64,000 nt of DNA from Mycolicibacterium frederiksbergense (lineage in GTDB: Bacteria > Actinomycetota > Actinomycetes > Mycobacteriales > Mycobacteriaceae), in assembly GCF_029893345.1 (NCBI RefSeq), contig NZ_JARXVE010000004.1:248001-312000 (forward strand), written 5' to 3'. Position numbers and translations under genes: made by a program. The notes under the pieces are model-generated. The model saw nothing but the letters and a program-made list of their open reading frames with translations, searched no databases and had not been told where the DNA came from. This document shows positions 10,546 to 18,075 of this stretch, one piece after another (the first letter of the stretch is position 1; each line of letters opens with the position of its first letter).

Positions 10546-11079
10546 CTATCGCCTACCCGCCCACAAGGCGAGCTGCCAGGCACCGAGGCCAATCCCCACC
10601 GCGCACGTTGCCAGCACCGCCCAGTACGCGGTACTCAGCCAGGTCGGGGCGGAGTACACCGAACTCAGCCGGCGGCGGGTGTCGACGCCACTGAACCAGG
10701 CCAGCACACCGATCGCGGCCGGACCGGCCAGCAGCCAACCGGCAAAAGCGAGAACAACCGTGGTATCGCCGGTGATCGCCGCCACTCCCAGAATGACTCC
10801 AGTCAGAGCGGTGACGAACGCCGCCGCGAACAAGGTGACGGGCGGGCCAGCCACCGTGAGTGCCCGGATCGGGCTCCCCGCGGCATCTTCGAAGACATCG
10901 CTGTGCGTCGATTGTCGCCCCGGCGCTATGTGATCGGCGAACGGATCGAAGCTGCCGTCAACGGGACGCGGTATCGAATGCGGTTGGGACTGTGGCGAAC
11001 CCGCGAGCCGACCGGAGGTCGGATTCCCAGGCACCGAACCGCCGAAGTCGCTGAAGTCGAACGGATCCGTCGGCGCCAT
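10546..11079 (-). CDS. Small membrane protein, three predicted helices, DPFA-motif N-terminus
   Basis: A 177-residue protein starting at the ATG at 11079, preceded by an AGAGGA ribosome-binding site; longer in-frame starts exist but lack one. The first ~70 residues are disordered, proline/serine rich and carry DPFDFSDF and FDPFAD motifs. Three hydrophobic helices follow at about residues 77-102, 105-128 and 149-172. No homologous enzyme family was recognised. It sits 9 bp upstream of the vWA gene and is probably part of the same transcript. Its function is unknown; the disordered N-terminus looks like a docking tail. Confidence 0.7.
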   Translation of the reverse strand: MAPTDPFDFSDFGGSVPGNPTSGRLAGSPQSQPHSIPRPVDGSFDPFADHIAPGRQSTHSDVFEDAAGSPIRALTVAGPPVTLFAAAFVTALTGVILGVAAITGDTTVVLAFAGWLLAGPAAIGVLAWFSGVDTRRRLSSVYSAPTWLSTAYWAVLATCAVGIGLGAWQLALWAGRR

Positions 11080-11153
11080 CTCAGTCCTCTGGCCTGCAAT
11101 AAATGCCTTCTCATACAGTCTGCCACGCGGTCTTCCACCTCTCACGACGAACG

Positions 11154-11837
11154 TCAATACCTATTCAGGCAGATGGCGAACGCCCTATTCGGCGGGGATG
11201 CCACATAGGTGGAGTTGCACTCGGTATCGGCGGCGACCCGGGCCGCAACGGTATATACGCCGACCCGGTGCTCGCACTGCACGGCAAATAGCTCCAGCGC
11301 CTCCGGGTCACCACCTTCACGTAGCTGGATTTCGACGCACTGGCCGACTTTGGCGTCGTCGAGTTCAATCTTCGTGCGCGGTCGCACCGGCGCGGGTGCC
11401 ACCGACGTCACCACCGTGTCACTGGGGACGACGACGGACGGGTACGCCGTCGGAGACTTGCTGCCTCCGGCATCCCGAAGCGCGAACAGCCAGATGGATG
11501 CAACGACGAGCGCGATGCACATCAGATATCCGATCACCAGCCCACAGATGGCGGCAAGCCAGCCCCGTTGTCCGGTGCGCTTTATCTGCGGCAGTGCCAA
11601 ATGCCCGAATGCCACACCCGCCGGTGGGACCAACAACCCGAAAATAGGTGCGAGAACCGCAAACGTATTCATCGGGGGTTTTTGCACGGTGGTGCCGGAG
11701 AAAGAATGCGGTGGGCCTTGATGTGATCCCCATTCAGGTCCAGGCGGCACACCGTAGTCTGGCGGCGAACCCGCGTCCGGCGGAGCGAACGGGTCATCGG
11801 TTGGTCGCCACCTGTAGGGATCCTCACCAGGTGCCAC
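11154..11837 (-). CDS. DUF4190-like membrane protein with extracytoplasmic Cys-containing domain (copy 1)
   Basis: The 227-residue product starts at GTG 11837. A proline-rich cytoplasmic N-terminus (TDDPFAPPDAG) precedes two hydrophobic helices with the FG(H/L)LALPQIKRTG linker typical of DUF4190 proteins (about residues 56-125). The C-terminal ~100 residues lie outside and contain cysteines that could form disulfides (VGQCVEI, QCEHRVG, TECNS, ICLN). The protein at 15247-15972 has the same architecture and matching sequence blocks (AGVxFGHLAL, VGQC/QGDCIE, VQCE/AQCE), so the two are paralogues. The gene appears to head the FtsZ-like operon. Its start lies directly beside the predicted right end of a tnpB element. 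Role unknown. Confidence 0.75.
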   Translation of the reverse strand: MAPGEDPYRWRPTDDPFAPPDAGSPPDYGVPPGPEWGSHQGPPHSFSGTTVQKPPMNTFAVLAPIFGLLVPPAGVAFGHLALPQIKRTGQRGWLAAICGLVIGYLMCIALVVASIWLFALRDAGGSKSPTAYPSVVVPSDTVVTSVAPAPVRPRTKIELDDAKVGQCVEIQLREGGDPEALELFAVQCEHRVGVYTVAARVAADTECNSTYVASPPNRAFAICLNRY

Positions 11838-11955
11838 CGGGCCACTCTATCCCCAGGTGGACGGCTTCAAGGCCTGCTTTGCGGCGGAATGAAGTCAACT
11901 ACCCGGCCGGGAATGGCCAGGCTTGCAGCTGTGATCCCTGGCTGGGTGTCAGGTG
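11838..11955 (-). ncRNA. Candidate guide (omega/re) RNA and right end of the tnpB element
   Basis: The 118 bp after the tnpB stop, read on the minus strand, hold no gene but end with GAAGCCGTCCACCTGGGGA, similar in shape to the right-end sequences of IS605/IS1341-type elements. TnpB proteins commonly use an RNA that spans the gene's 3' end and this right end, with the guide read from flanking DNA. If so, the guide would begin around 11838-11850 and run into the DUF4190 gene. The element boundary is estimated, not shown. Confidence 0.35.
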
Positions 11956-13209
11956 TTACGCCGCGCTCGGGGCCGTTGACTGGGCCCAGGTGGTTGGTGC
12001 TCGGTGCGCGATGTTGTCCGCACCAAGGATGTCTGCGTGTTCTGCGGTGTATGCGCAGTCCCGACAGATGAACTGGGCCTGGCTGGTCCGGTTGCGTTTG
12101 TCGATGTGGCCACACGCGGTGCAGCGTTGGCTGGTGTAGGCCGGATCGACAGCGATGATCGGCACACCAGCACGGGCCGCTTTGTAGGTGAGGAACGCTC
12201 CGAGTTGGGCGAAAGCCCAGTTGGAGTGTGTGGCGCGTTGGGGCTTGCGGAGCCGTACCCGTTCGCGGATCCCCGTGAGTTCTTCGACGGCGATCCCACG
12301 TCCGGTGCGTTCAGCTTCGGCCACGATCCTCTTGGAAATCTGGTGATTCACATCCGCAGCGAACCGGGCTTCTTTGCGGGCCCGTTGGCGCAGCAGTCGT
12401 TTCGCCGACTTGGTGTTCTTGGCCTGCAGTTTGTGGCGTAGTTCGCGGTTTCGGGTGCGGCGGTCTTTCACACTGCCGCGCCCGGCCGCGCCGTCGGGGG
12501 CGTCGGCGCCGTAGGTGCCCATCAACTCTCGTGCCAATGGTCGGTCGCTGGTGACCGCGATGTTCTCGATGCCGAGGTCCACGCCGATCCACCCGTCGGG
12601 GGACTGCAGGTGGGCTCCGACGTGTACTGGTGGGGCGGGCAGGTCGAGGGTGGCGATTAGATAGGCCACCAGGCCGCCGCCGCGGTGGCGGCGGCGGATC
12701 ACCAGATCAGTCTCCCCACTGCGGTAGGCGCGCAGTGCGGCGATCTGGCCGGGCTCACCCACAAACCGCAGATCCTTCAACCGCCCCTCGACAGTCCAAA
12801 TCGACACCACCCCACCGGTATCGGTGGCGGTGTCATGGACCCAGGACAGGCAGCGGTCATCGAACGGTTGCGCAGCCAACCCGCGGAACCGGATCGGTGT
12901 CGACTCGACTTTCCGCCGGCGGGGACTGCCGGGTTTGCCGTAGCGACCGTTGCGCAGATTCGCCCGCAGGGCGGCATACGAGTCGGCGACCTTACGGATA
13001 CACGACTGCGCTACTTGGGCACCCAAACCGGCATGCACGCGGGCCTGAGCATAGGTAATTGCCCGCAAATCCCGACCCCGAAACACCTTTTCGGTATGAG
13101 CGATCGTCGACACCAGGTTCGCGGTCTCGTTACACGCGATCAGGGTGCGGGCCAACACATCCAACTGGGCGGCATCAGCCTCCAGCCGAACCTGCACCAC
13201 CTGCTTCAC
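11956..13209 (-). CDS. tnpB: TnpB RNA-guided endonuclease / IS605 OrfB-type protein
   Basis: This 417-residue protein (GTG start at 13209) has the OrfB/TnpB layout: an N-terminal helical domain, then a split RuvC nuclease. RuvC-I is GVDLGIENIAV with Asp211, RuvC-II is GIAVEEL with Glu309/310, and RuvC-III Asp393 lies in HADILGADNIA. The zinc finger between them has Cys363, Cys366, Cys382 and Cys385 with the NRTSQAQF core. All catalytic residues are present, so it is potentially active. No tnpA is adjacent on the same strand; the decayed tnpA at 14758 is downstream of another element. Such lone tnpB genes are mobilised in trans or retained as RNA-guided nucleases. Confidence 0.9.
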   Translation of the reverse strand: MKQVVQVRLEADAAQLDVLARTLIACNETANLVSTIAHTEKVFRGRDLRAITYAQARVHAGLGAQVAQSCIRKVADSYAALRANLRNGRYGKPGSPRRRKVESTPIRFRGLAAQPFDDRCLSWVHDTATDTGGVVSIWTVEGRLKDLRFVGEPGQIAALRAYRSGETDLVIRRRHRGGGLVAYLIATLDLPAPPVHVGAHLQSPDGWIGVDLGIENIAVTSDRPLARELMGTYGADAPDGAAGRGSVKDRRTRNRELRHKLQAKNTKSAKRLLRQRARKEARFAADVNHQISKRIVAEAERTGRGIAVEELTGIRERVRLRKPQRATHSNWAFAQLGAFLTYKAARAGVPIIAVDPAYTSQRCTACGHIDKRNRTSQAQFICRDCAYTAEHADILGADNIAHRAPTTWAQSTAPSAA

Positions 13210-13316
13210 ACCCGCACCGTAACCCCCGGGTCCGACATTGATGATGGAAGAGCGTTACCGCACAGGTCGTGACTCTGGGTCCGACTGACGCCCTGCTGGG
13301 TTGTCCATCAATTGAT

Positions 13317-13358
13317 CTGTCCGGCCTGTGTGGTGCGCGTCTTGTTCACGCCGGACAG
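13317..13358. repeat. 9-bp inverted repeat in the IS110 left non-coding end
   Basis: CTGTCCGGC at 13317-13325 is the exact reverse complement of GCCGGACAG at 13350-13358, separated by 24 bases. It lies 108 bp upstream of the IS110-type start codon. A direct repeat GGGTCCGAC occurs at 13228-13236 and 13277-13285. The 257-bp gap between tnpB and the IS110 gene holds no ORF and is where IS110-family elements encode their bridge RNA; this hairpin could be one of its loops (inference). Confidence 0.5.
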
Positions 13359-13466
13359 GACGGACATGACCTAATCAGGAGCCTGGCCGTTCCTCATCAA
13401 TGTCTTGTCTGCCCGCCCTGGCCGGTGTGTACCCACCTAACGCTGGTCAGAAGGGACACCATCATC

Positions 13467-14666
13467 TTGACAGAAGCTGTGCTCATCGTCGCCGGTGCGG
13501 ACACCCACGCCGACACCATCCACGTCGCCGCGATCACCATGACCGGTACAGCAGTTGGCGACCGGGAATTTGCGACCACGCGCGCCGGTTACGCCGCGGC
13601 GGTCAGATTTCTGACCTCGCTGGGCCATGTTGAGCGGATCGGCGTGGAAGGCACCGCCAGCTACGGTGCCGGATTCACGCGGGCACTGACCGCGGCCGGT
13701 ATTGAGGTCGTCGAGGTGACCCGCGCGGTTAAATCCACCCGCCGACTCAAAGGCAAGTCTGATCCGCTCGATGCCTACAGCGCCGCCCGGACCGCGTTGG
13801 CCGGCGACGGACTGGCCACCCCCAAAGACGATGCGACCGCGGGGCTGCGGGCCCTGCACATCGCCCGCCGATCGGCGGTCAAACACCGCACTGCGGTGAT
13901 CAATCAACTCAAGGCCATGCTGGTCTCGGCGCCAGATGCTGTCCGCGAAAAGTACCGTGACTTAACAACATTGAAGATGATCGAGGCTGTCGCCCGCTGC
14001 CGACCAGAGGCCCAAGCCGACCCGTGGGCGCAGTCGCTGCTCGTCGCGGCCAAGATGCTCGCTCAGCGGGTGCAGTTCCTCGAAACCCAGGCCGCGGCAC
14101 TCCAAACCCAGATCGATGCGATCGTGACCGCGGCCAATCCCGGACTGCGGGCGGCCTACGGCGTCGGCGCGGACACCGCCGCCCAGCTGTTGATCACCGC
14201 CGGGGCCAACCCGCACCGGCTGCATCACGAGGCCGCGTTCGCCGCCCTGTGCGGCACTGCGCCGGTCCCCGCGTCCTCAGGCAAAACGAGCCGGCACCGT
14301 TTATCGCGCGGTGGGGACCGGGCTGCCAACAGCGCACTGCATCGCATCGCCTTGGTGCGGATGTCCAACCACCAACCCACCCGCGACTACGTGCAACGAC
14401 AGATCGCGAAAGGACACAGCAAAAAGGAGATCCTGCGCAAGCTCAAACGCGCGATCGCCCGGGAAATGTTCAAACTGCTGACCCGTCAGGTCGACGTGCC
14501 TGAGTACGCCGACCTTCGCCCGGCCCGGCAGGCCAAGAACATCACCGTCACTGCTGCGGCCAACCACTTCGGGGTCTGGCCCACCGTGATCTCGCGCATC
14601 GAACGCGGACTACAACGCGACGACACCTTCGCCGAAACCTACAGAATCTGGCTCGACGCGGCTTGA
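13467..14666 (+). CDS. IS110-family transposase (DEDD)
   Basis: A TTG start at 13467 with AAGGGA upstream gives a 399-residue protein; the reading frame is open further upstream but has no better start. The N-terminal RuvC-like DEDD domain shows Asp12 in GADTHAD, Glu61 in VEGTASYGAG and Asp99/Asp102 in KSDPLDAYSAAR. The C-terminal Transposase_20 region contains FAALCGTAPVPASSGKTSRHRLSRGGDR, which includes the serine used by this family. The last ~45 residues (ITVTAAANHFGVWPTVISRIERGL) look like an extra helix-turn-helix tail. The frame is intact. Element ends were not resolved because IS110 elements lack clear terminal inverted repeats. Confidence 0.9.
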   Translation: MTEAVLIVAGADTHADTIHVAAITMTGTAVGDREFATTRAGYAAAVRFLTSLGHVERIGVEGTASYGAGFTRALTAAGIEVVEVTRAVKSTRRLKGKSDPLDAYSAARTALAGDGLATPKDDATAGLRALHIARRSAVKHRTAVINQLKAMLVSAPDAVREKYRDLTTLKMIEAVARCRPEAQADPWAQSLLVAAKMLAQRVQFLETQAAALQTQIDAIVTAANPGLRAAYGVGADTAAQLLITAGANPHRLHHEAAFAALCGTAPVPASSGKTSRHRLSRGGDRAANSALHRIALVRMSNHQPTRDYVQRQIAKGHSKKEILRKLKRAIAREMFKLLTRQVDVPEYADLRPARQAKNITVTAAANHFGVWPTVISRIERGLQRDDTFAETYRIWLDAA

Positions 14667-14722
14667 CACGAATAGGAGCATCAACCCTCATCGCCCCGCA
14701 ACACTGGCTTTGATCAAGGTCA

Positions 14723-15235
14723 CCCCTATGGGAACCCGACCCCGATGTTCCCAGGGGACAATCGGTTGTCTACACCCTTCACACGCATTTGGTCTTCACA
14801 CCGAAGCACCCGCGCGGACCGTACACCGACGAGACCTTGGGCCGGCGTGAGCAGATCATGGCCGAAGTCTGTACCGACTTCGGCGCCAAACTGCGCGAAT
14901 TCAACGGCGAAACCGACCACGTGCACCTGCTCGTGCACTACCCACCGAAAGTCGCGATATAACGGCTGGTCAATACAGCCTCAAAGGCGTCTCCGCGCGG
15001 CACCTGCGCCAAGAATTCCCCGGCCACATCCGCAAATATCTCTGGGGCGGACACTTCTGGTCCCCGTCCCTACTCCAACGGATCCTGCCGCGGCCCACCA
15101 CCATCAATAGTTCAAGGACTACATCTAAAACCAGAAACGCCCCAACTAACGCCGGCGGTGCCAGCACTTCACGCCGACACCACCAACAGGATGCAATTCC
15201 TCCCGACCGTAAACGACCGGGGTTCCTCGCAAGAA
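14723..15235 (+). mobile_element. Decayed IS200/IS605-type element
   Basis: The left end has an imperfect palindrome: CCCCTATGGGAAC at 14723-14735 pairs with GTTCCCAGGGG at 14747-14757 apart from a two-base bulge, as expected just upstream of an IS200 tnpA. A disrupted tnpA follows. The right end at 15191-15230 reads GCAATTCCTCCCGACC ... CCGGGGTTCCTCGC, like right ends normally found after tnpB in IS605 elements. No tnpB lies between, so tnpB was probably deleted. The element stops about 12 bp from the stop codon of the DUF4190 copy 2 gene. Confidence 0.6.
14758..15145 (+). pseudogene. IS200 tnpA (Y1 HUH transposase) remnant
   Basis: One frame encodes VVYTLHTHLVFTPKHPRGP through the HUH motif DHVHLLVHYPPKVA and then hits a TAA near 14960. 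The match continues in another frame as SLKGVSARHLRQEFPGHIRK and WGGHFWSPS, and again in a third as KDYI-stop-NQKRPN near 15118-15145. The segment carrying the catalytic tyrosine is scrambled. Several frameshifts and stops mean no functional transposase can be made. Confidence 0.7.
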
Positions 15236-15246
15236 ACCCGCTGAGG

Positions 15247-15972
15247 TCATCCACCGAATTTGTCTATGCACGCGAAGACGGTGCGGGCGACATTGAACAC
15301 AACGTTGGTCGTCAGGCATGCGTCTTCGTTCCCGACAAGCTGGCGTACCTGGAAAACACCATCGCGGACTTCGCATTGTGCTCGGTAGAGGTAGATGTGG
15401 TCGGTATTCGGCTGGCCGGCGACCGGCGCATTGGTCTGGACTTCGATGCAGTCACCCTGACGGAGGTTCTCCACCGAGACCGTTGGCCGGGACCTTGGCG
15501 GCGGTGTGACCACGGTGGAGATGACCCTTGGCGTGGGCACGGTCGTGGTGGTCACCGTTGTAGTACCCGAGTTGTTGCGGGCCGGGCCCAGAATCAGCCA
15601 CACGACCAGGGCGATCACCGTGAGCGCCATGATGGCGTAGGACAGCGTCAGCCCCAGCACTGCCCGCTTCCGTCCGGGCTCGTGTCCGCGTTTGATCCGC
15701 GCCAGCGCCAGGTGGCCCAACACCGCGCCGGCAGGCGCGAACACGAAGGCGAACACCACCGACAGGGTCGCGAACGTGTTCACCTCGGGCTTCGGCGGCG
15801 GGGCATCGTGCTGGCCATAGGACATCGGCGGTCCATATGTCGGCATCAACTGCCCGTAGCCCGGCAAGGAAGTGGGCGCGGCATAAGGATCGGCTGCAAA
15901 CGGATCCTCGGACCCGGAACCATGCTCACCGTACGTCACCACGATCTCCGTACCGGTCGCGTCCTTGCTCAC
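15247..15972 (-). CDS. DUF4190-like membrane protein with extracytoplasmic domain (copy 2)
   Basis: A GTG at 15972 gives 241 residues. The cytoplasmic N-terminus is rich in Pro, Tyr and Gly and carries EDPFAADPYAAP. Two hydrophobic helices at about 72-97 and 108-136 bracket the GHLALARIKRG linker typical of DUF4190. A Thr/Pro-rich stalk leads to an external domain with four cysteines (GDCIEV, QCEVRDG, DACLTT, FACIDKF). It parallels the product of 11154-11837 in order and spacing, so the pair probably arose by duplication before the insertion sequences entered between them. Function is unknown. Confidence 0.75.
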   Translation of the reverse strand: MSKDATGTEIVVTYGEHGSGSEDPFAADPYAAPTSLPGYGQLMPTYGPPMSYGQHDAPPPKPEVNTFATLSVVFAFVFAPAGAVLGHLALARIKRGHEPGRKRAVLGLTLSYAIMALTVIALVVWLILGPARNNSGTTTVTTTTVPTPRVISTVVTPPPRSRPTVSVENLRQGDCIEVQTNAPVAGQPNTDHIYLYRAQCEVRDGVFQVRQLVGNEDACLTTNVVFNVARTVFACIDKFGG

Positions 15973-16019
15973 CGACCATGGGAGGGACTAGGTAAGCATA
16001 GGTTCATCGACTCGCCACC

Positions 16020-16055
16020 GCACTGACATCAGCACGGGAGATCGTGCCTCAGTGC
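16020..16055 (-). terminator. Nested hairpin after ipdF
   Basis: GCACTGA (16020-16026) pairs with TCAGTGC (16049-16055), and inside it GCACG (16032-16036) pairs with CGTGC (16043-16047). It begins directly after the ipdF stop codon and has no strong T-run, so it is a hairpin-type terminator or RNA stabiliser. Confidence 0.5.
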
Positions 16056-16877
16056 TCAGGCGCGCTGGCTGGAAACCGAGATGACCTCGCCGGTCAGGTA
16101 GCTGGAATAGTCGCTGGCCAGGAACGCGATGGTGGTGGCGATCTCCCACGGCTCGGCCGCGCGGCCGAAGGCCTCATCGGAGGACAGCCGGTCCAACAGC
16201 TCCGACGACGCCGACTTCTCCAGGAACTTGTGCCGCGCGATGCTCGGCGACACGGCGTTGATCCGCACGCCGTATTCGACGGCCTCGATCGCGCTGCACC
16301 GGGTCAGTGCCATCACACCGGCCTTGGCGGCGGCGTAGTGCGACTGGGAATGCTGTGCACGCCAACCCAAGACGCTGGCGTTGTTGACGATGACGCCGCC
16401 CCTGCTGATGTCGCCGCCGGAGCGGCTCCGGCGATCCACTTCGCGGAAGTACCGCAGCGCTGCGCGGGTGGCGCGCATGACCGAGGTGAGCGTGACATTG
16501 AGGACGCGGTCCCACTCGTCGTCGGTCATGTCGACCAGCGGGGTTTCCCCGCCGAGGCCGGCGTTGTTGACCAGCACGTCCAGCCGGCCCATCTGCTCCA
16601 CCGACCGGGCGATCAACGCGTCGACGGCCTCGGTGGAGGTGACGTCACACACCACGGCCTCGACCCGGCCCAGGCCAAGCCCGGCCAGCTCGTCGCGGGT
16701 CTCGTTCAGCCGGCGCTCGTGGTAGTCGCTCACCACCACATCGGCGCCTTCCAGCAGGGCCCGGCGCGCGGTCGTCGACCCGATGCCGGTGCCCGCGGCA
16801 GCGGTCACCAGCACCACCTTGTCCGCCAAAAGGCCGTGTCCCTCAACCTCTTTCGGCGCGATGGAAAGGTCGCTCAT
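16056..16877 (-). CDS. ipdF: IpdF-type short-chain dehydrogenase of HIP degradation
   Basis: The 273-residue SDR starts at the ATG at 16877, 2 bp after the fadE30 stop. It has a modified nucleotide loop VTAAAGTGIGSTTA near residue 24, NNAG in the middle and the catalytic YAAAK. Position beside fadE30 and divergent fadD3 matches Rv3559c (IpdF) of M. tuberculosis, which oxidises the hydroxyl of 5-OH-HIC-CoA-type intermediates during breakdown of steroid rings C and D. It is the second gene of a two-gene KstR2-controlled operon. Assignment rests on synteny plus SDR motifs; the exact substrate is known only from the family. Confidence 0.85.
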   Translation of the reverse strand: MSDLSIAPKEVEGHGLLADKVVLVTAAAGTGIGSTTARRALLEGADVVVSDYHERRLNETRDELAGLGLGRVEAVVCDVTSTEAVDALIARSVEQMGRLDVLVNNAGLGGETPLVDMTDDEWDRVLNVTLTSVMRATRAALRYFREVDRRSRSGGDISRGGVIVNNASVLGWRAQHSQSHYAAAKAGVMALTRCSAIEAVEYGVRINAVSPSIARHKFLEKSASSELLDRLSSDEAFGRAAEPWEIATTIAFLASDYSSYLTGEVISVSSQRA

Positions 16878-16879
16878 GC

Positions 16880-18028
16880 TCAGCCCTTGGCCTCTCGGGG
16901 TAGGCCGAGCACCCGCTCGGCGATGATGTTGCGCTGAATTTCGTTGGATCCGCCGTAGATGGTGTCCGAACGCGAGAACAGATACAGCCGCTGCCACTCG
17001 TCGAACTCACCCTCTGGCAGCGTCAGCCCGGCCATGCCCTGCACGTCCATGGCGATCTCGCCGAGCTCGCGATGCCAGTTGGCCCACAACAGCTTCGAGA
17101 CATTGTCCTGGCCGGGCTGTTCGACATCCATGGTGGCCAGTGCATAGGACCGCATGGCCTTCAAGCCGGTCCAGGACGCGGTCAGTCGCTGACGGATCAG
17201 CGGGTCGTCGGCCGCGCCGGTGCGCTTGGCCAGCTCGACCAGGTTGGAATGTTCACGCGCGTAACGGATCTGCTGACCCAGCGTGGAGACCCCGCGCTCG
17301 AAGGTGAGCGTGCCCATGGCCACCCGCCAGCCGTCGCCGGGCTGACCGACCACCAGTGACGCCTCGGTGCGGGCGTCGTCGAAGAACACCTCGTTGAACT
17401 CGGAGTCGCCGGTCAACTGGATGATCGGCCGGATCTCGACACCGGGCTGATCCAGCGGCACCAACAGATAGGACAACCCGGCGTGCCGCTTGGAGCCCTT
17501 CTCGGTGCGCGCCACCACGAAGCACCACTGCGCCCAGTGCGCCAGTGACGTCCAGACCTTCTGACCGTTGATAAGCCACTCGTCGCCGACCAGCTCGGCC
17601 GTCGTCGACACATTGGCCAAGTCGCTACCGGCATTGGGCTCGGAGTAGCCCTGACTCCACAGCTCGGTGACGTCGAGAATCTTGGGCAGGAACCGCTGCT
17701 GCTGTTCGGGGGTGCCGTACTCGATGAGCGTCGGACCGAGCAGCTCCTCGCCCAGGTGGTTGACCTTGTCCGGCGCGTTGGCGTGGGCGTATTCCTCATA
17801 GAACGCCACCCGGTGCGCAACCGTCAGGCCGCGGCCGCCGTGCTCCACCGGCCAGCCGAGGCAGGTCAGACCGGCGGCGGCGAGGTGTTGATTCCACGCC
17901 CGCCGTTCCTCGAAGGCTTCGTGTTCACGCCCCGGTCCACCCAGGCCCTTCAGGGCTGCGAATTCGCCAACAAGATTGTCTGCGAGCCACTGCCGGACCT
18001 CGGCCCGGAACTCCTGGACCTCTATCAC
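16880..18028 (-). CDS. fadE30: Acyl-CoA dehydrogenase FadE30
   Basis: The 382-residue protein has the full acyl-CoA dehydrogenase fold: helical N-terminus, the FAD/substrate region YSEPNAGSDLA at about 128-138 and WLINGQKVWTS, and the C-terminal signature IYGGSNEIQRNIIAERVLGLPRE. The base position filled by Glu in medium-chain enzymes (YEGT) is Gly here. A GTG start at 18028 lies 17 bp from a KstR2 box. Its place opposite fadD3 matches Rv3560c. FadE30 acts early on HIP-CoA-derived thioesters in sterol ring degradation, in the cytosol. Confidence 0.9.
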   Translation of the reverse strand: MIEVQEFRAEVRQWLADNLVGEFAALKGLGGPGREHEAFEERRAWNQHLAAAGLTCLGWPVEHGGRGLTVAHRVAFYEEYAHANAPDKVNHLGEELLGPTLIEYGTPEQQQRFLPKILDVTELWSQGYSEPNAGSDLANVSTTAELVGDEWLINGQKVWTSLAHWAQWCFVVARTEKGSKRHAGLSYLLVPLDQPGVEIRPIIQLTGDSEFNEVFFDDARTEASLVVGQPGDGWRVAMGTLTFERGVSTLGQQIRYAREHSNLVELAKRTGAADDPLIRQRLTASWTGLKAMRSYALATMDVEQPGQDNVSKLLWANWHRELGEIAMDVQGMAGLTLPEGEFDEWQRLYLFSRSDTIYGGSNEIQRNIIAERVLGLPREAKG

Positions 18029-18044
18029 CCCTGTAGGCTAACCT

Positions 18045-18058
18045 ACCAAGCACTTGCT
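18045..18058. promoter_or_regulatory. KstR2 operator
   Basis: ACCAAGCACTTGCT matches the KstR2 consensus AnCAAGnnCTTGnT at every fixed position. It lies in the 47-bp gap between divergent fadE30 and fadD3, so one site can control both. KstR2 responds to HIP-CoA, the product of FadD3. The kstR2 gene itself is not in this window. Confidence 0.85.
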
Positions 18059-18075
18059 TTGTTAGGGGAGCATCA

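Noticed and set aside
15191..15230. Palindromic stretch considered as an independent terminator for the DUF4190 copy 2 gene
   Set aside because: Its sequence resembles the right end of IS605-type elements and pairs imperfectly, so it is better explained as part of the decayed element.
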